Positions 62,031 to 64,000 of a DNA stretch of 64,000 nucleotides are shown piece by piece; positions within the stretch are counted from its first letter, which is position 1; the number at the start of each line of letters is the position of its first letter. This DNA comes from Luteolibacter sp. Y139. GTDB taxonomy: Bacteria > Verrucomicrobiota > Verrucomicrobiia > Verrucomicrobiales > Akkermansiaceae. The position numbers and the translations under genes were made by a program. Location: assembly GCF_038066715.1 (NCBI RefSeq), contig NZ_JBBUKT010000010.1:62001-126000 (forward strand), read 5' to 3'. The notes under the pieces were generated by a model, which ran no database searches, had not been told where the DNA came from, and saw nothing but the letters and a program-made list of their open reading frames with translations.

Positions 62031-63507
62031 ACCCCTCGCGCTGCTGCTGGCCGGCACGGCTCCATTCCTCTGCCTCACGAACTGCAAGAGCCGGGAGGAG
62101 TCCGCGAAGAAGGAGCTGAAGGATAGCGGCTACGATCTCACGCCCGAGGCTTTCTTCCGTGCGGCGGAGAGCGATGACGTGAAGGCGCTGGATAAGCTGA
62201 TCGCCAACGGAATCGCTGCCGACACGAAGAATGCGGACGGAGACACGGCGCTCCACGCTGCGGCGGGTGCGGGGATGAAGAAGTCCGCGAGTTTCCTGCT
62301 CGATCGCAAGATCCCGGTGGATGTGACGGGCGCTGAAGGGCGGACGCCGCTGATGGTGGCGGTGATGCGCGGGACGCCGGAGATGGTGCGCTATCTGATT
62401 TCGCAAAAGGCTGATCCGCAAAAGAAGGATGGGCAGGGCTACAAGCCGCTGATGCTGGCGGTGCGCGAAGGCCGTGCTGACATGATCGGGGAGCTGGCTC
62501 CCTATGATCGTGAGAAGCTGGATGATGCCCTGCTCGCCGCGTCGCTGGAGGGCAAGGCGTCGGTGATCGATGCGCTGACGAACTATGGTGCGTCGATTTA
62601 TGCGCGGATGGACGATGGGCGCACGCCGCTGATGCTGGCGGCGCAGAATGGGCAGATCGAGGCGGTGGACATGCTGTTAGAGATCGGTGCGAACCGTTTT
62701 TCGATGGATGACGAGGGCCGGATCGCTGCCGACATTGCACGCGAGGCGGGGCATGAGGAGCTTGCGCTGCGCTTGTCCGAAGTGCCGCGGAAGGATGAAT
62801 TCGCGCTGGAAGAGCCGGCGGACCTTGGCGCGGAGATGCTGGCGAAGGTGGTGGAGAAGAGGGCGGAGCCTACCAATCCGGAGTCCGTGAAATCGAAGGG
62901 CCTTCCCTCGGGCACGCCGGTAGCGGGCCAAGGTGGCGGTGCCGCCGGGACGCCTCCGGATGAAGCTGCGCCTGCGATGTTAGACGGGGTGGTGCTTGAG
63001 TCGCCGGAGGCTGGAAAGAATCCGCCGGCTGATGCCGCGAAGTCGCCGGTGGTGATGCGTGCCTATCGCCAGACGGACCTGCCGCTGCGGGTGGAGTCGG
63101 TGAAGGGCGAGGTGGCTACGATGCGATTTTCTGGCGGCGGGGTTAAGGAAGTTCCGCAGGGTGAAGCCATCCCGGGAACGCGCCTGAAGGTGATCCGGGT
63201 CCAACACCGGATGCGGGATCTGAAGGACGAGGGTGGGGCGACGGAGGTCTCGGTGGTGGAGGTGGAGGACACGGCGAACGGCCGGAAGCGGGAGCTGATT
63301 TCGGGTGTGGAGTCGACCGCGCATGACCCTCTGGCGCTGGTGGAAGACGGGCAGGGGAGGCATTTCGTGGCCAGGGCCGGGCAGAAATTCCGGGGGGCGG
63401 ACGGGACGGAGTATGTCGTGACGGCCGTCCGGCCGAATCAAATGGTTATTGAGAATCGTAGCAAAGGTGAGGTAATAACGGTTCCGCTCCGCGGCCCGCG
63501 GGGTTGA
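62020..63507 (+). CDS. Lipoprotein with ankyrin repeats and C-terminal variable domain
   Basis: A 495-residue exported lipoprotein. Signal PLALLLAGTAPFLCLTNC ends in a lipobox. Residues about 40-245 are ankyrin repeats (TPEAFFRAAESDDVKALDKLIANG, DTALHAAAGAGMKKSASFLLDR, TPLMVAVMRGTPEMVRYLISQ, TPLMLAAQNGQIEAVDMLLEIG). A Gly/Pro/Ala-rich linker (about 265-330) leads to a C-terminal part (DLPLRVESVKGEVATMRFSGGGVKEVPQGEAIPGTRLKVIRVQHRMR and TEVSVVEVEDTAN) with strand-like sequence. Ankyrin repeats bind proteins, so it may scaffold partners in the periplasm. The start codon lies in a palindrome at 62011. Confidence 0.8.
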   Translation: MNGKPLALLLAGTAPFLCLTNCKSREESAKKELKDSGYDLTPEAFFRAAESDDVKALDKLIANGIAADTKNADGDTALHAAAGAGMKKSASFLLDRKIPVDVTGAEGRTPLMVAVMRGTPEMVRYLISQKADPQKKDGQGYKPLMLAVREGRADMIGELAPYDREKLDDALLAASLEGKASVIDALTNYGASIYARMDDGRTPLMLAAQNGQIEAVDMLLEIGANRFSMDDEGRIAADIAREAGHEELALRLSEVPRKDEFALEEPADLGAEMLAKVVEKRAEPTNPESVKSKGLPSGTPVAGQGGGAAGTPPDEAAPAMLDGVVLESPEAGKNPPADAAKSPVVMRAYRQTDLPLRVESVKGEVATMRFSGGGVKEVPQGEAIPGTRLKVIRVQHRMRDLKDEGGATEVSVVEVEDTANGRKRELISGVESTAHDPLALVEDGQGRHFVARAGQKFRGADGTEYVVTAVRPNQMVIENRSKGEVITVPLRGPRG

Positions 63508-63520
63508 GCAACTCCCATCC

Positions 63521-63976
63521 ATGCCCGCAAAGACGATCGAGCCGGGGAACCCGGTGAAGCAATTCTCCGTGCTGCTCCCGAACCGTGCCGGAGCCCTCGC
63601 TTCACTGGTCAAGCTACTGCGTTCCTCCGCCATCGAGGTGGTGGGGATCAGCGTTCAGGACTCGCGTGATGCGACGATTGCGCGGCTGGTGGTGACGGAT
63701 CCGGACGCGACCGAGCAGATTTTCGTGGAGAAGGGAATCCCGCACACGACGTGTGAGCTGGTGGTGATTTCGCTGCGAGAGTCGGGGCCGGAGTTATTGC
63801 CGGTGCTGGATACGCTGATGGTGGCGGAGACGAATATCGACTTCGCGTATGCACTGATGCCGTCGCCGAAGGGGCACACGCTGCTGGCGCTGCATGTGGA
63901 GGATTATGACTTCGCGGTGAGCGTGCTGAACCAGGCGGGATTCAAGCTGGTGTATCAGGAGGGGTTGAGCAGGTAG
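63521..63976 (+). CDS. Tandem ACT-domain protein
   Basis: A 151-residue soluble protein with two ACT-like modules. The first is FSVLLPNRAGALASLVKLLRSSAIEVVGISVQDSRDATIARLVVTDP; its AGALASLVKLL helix after a beta-strand is diagnostic. The second is LDTLMVAETNIDFAYALMPSPKGHTLLALHVEDYDFAVSVLNQAGF. ACT domains usually bind amino acids or related ligands. Stand-alone double-ACT proteins serve as regulatory or accessory subunits; the partner is not visible. It follows the ankyrin lipoprotein by 13 bp and may be co-transcribed. The window ends 24 bp after its stop. Confidence 0.85.
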   Translation: MPAKTIEPGNPVKQFSVLLPNRAGALASLVKLLRSSAIEVVGISVQDSRDATIARLVVTDPDATEQIFVEKGIPHTTCELVVISLRESGPELLPVLDTLMVAETNIDFAYALMPSPKGHTLLALHVEDYDFAVSVLNQAGFKLVYQEGLSR

Positions 63977-64000
63977 GAGGATTCAGCCGTTCCCCGCATG

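Overview
The window looks like a chromosomal segment from a GC-rich, Gram-negative member of the Verrucomicrobiota, probably near Luteolibacter/Haloferula; this is inferred from content, not from a database match. It carries lipid A and lipopolysaccharide genes (kdsA, lptA-like, lptB, lpxB) and an MsbA-like exporter, so there is an outer membrane. It also has family pairs typical of Planctomycetes/Verrucomicrobia: DUF1549/DUF1553 with DUF1501, a TIGR02999-type ECF sigma factor with a Ser/Thr kinase, and LamG plus SO2930-type cytochrome proteins. Genes are dense and no gene-free stretch exceeds 300 bp. Short, sharply palindromic repeats fill several of the gaps.

Layout. 1-9 kb: a partial PatB/MalY aminotransferase diverging from hisF, a HAD phosphatase, an SRPBCC/GyrI-like protein, a cytochrome P450, a secreted lectin-fold protein, an M16 double-domain peptidase and an EF-hand protein. 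9.2-14.7 kb: a three-gene SMC-like operon (JetA, JetB, JetC of the Wadjet/MksBEF type) without the JetD/MksG nuclease gene. 14.9-25.6 kb: envelope block (kdsA, lptA-like, lptB, lpxB) with a serine hydrolase, a glutaredoxin, small lipoproteins and a TPR membrane protein. 25.7-28 kb: bactofilin, nadA and a Wzz-like protein.

28.2-33.8 kb: a tRNA-Arg(ACG) gene and, 5.5 kb downstream, a decayed copy of its 3' half. Between them lie an alpha-galactosidase and a DUF1549/1553-DUF1501 pair, which looks like a tRNA-targeted island with no recombinase left inside it. 34.2-43.3 kb: two large LamG exoproteins sharing a duplicated domain, one fused to a sorbosone-dehydrogenase-like propeller and a diheme cytochrome, next to a Ser/Thr kinase and its ECF sigma factor.

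43.5-52 kb: a GYF-domain membrane protein, a TlpA-like thioredoxin, an ABC exporter, two coiled-coil membrane proteins of similar design, three tiny tandem lipoproteins, sufE, DUF808 and TerC. 52.2-64 kb: core genes rpoD (with a long histone-H1-like basic tail and a clear promoter), dnaG, sucD and sucC separated by two VOC genes, truA, trmO, an ankyrin lipoprotein whose start codon lies in a perfect 20-bp palindrome, and an ACT-domain protein.

The best candidates for unusual biology are the JetABC operon without JetD, the tRNA-bounded cassette, the covarying intergenic repeat families and the paired coiled-coil membrane proteins.
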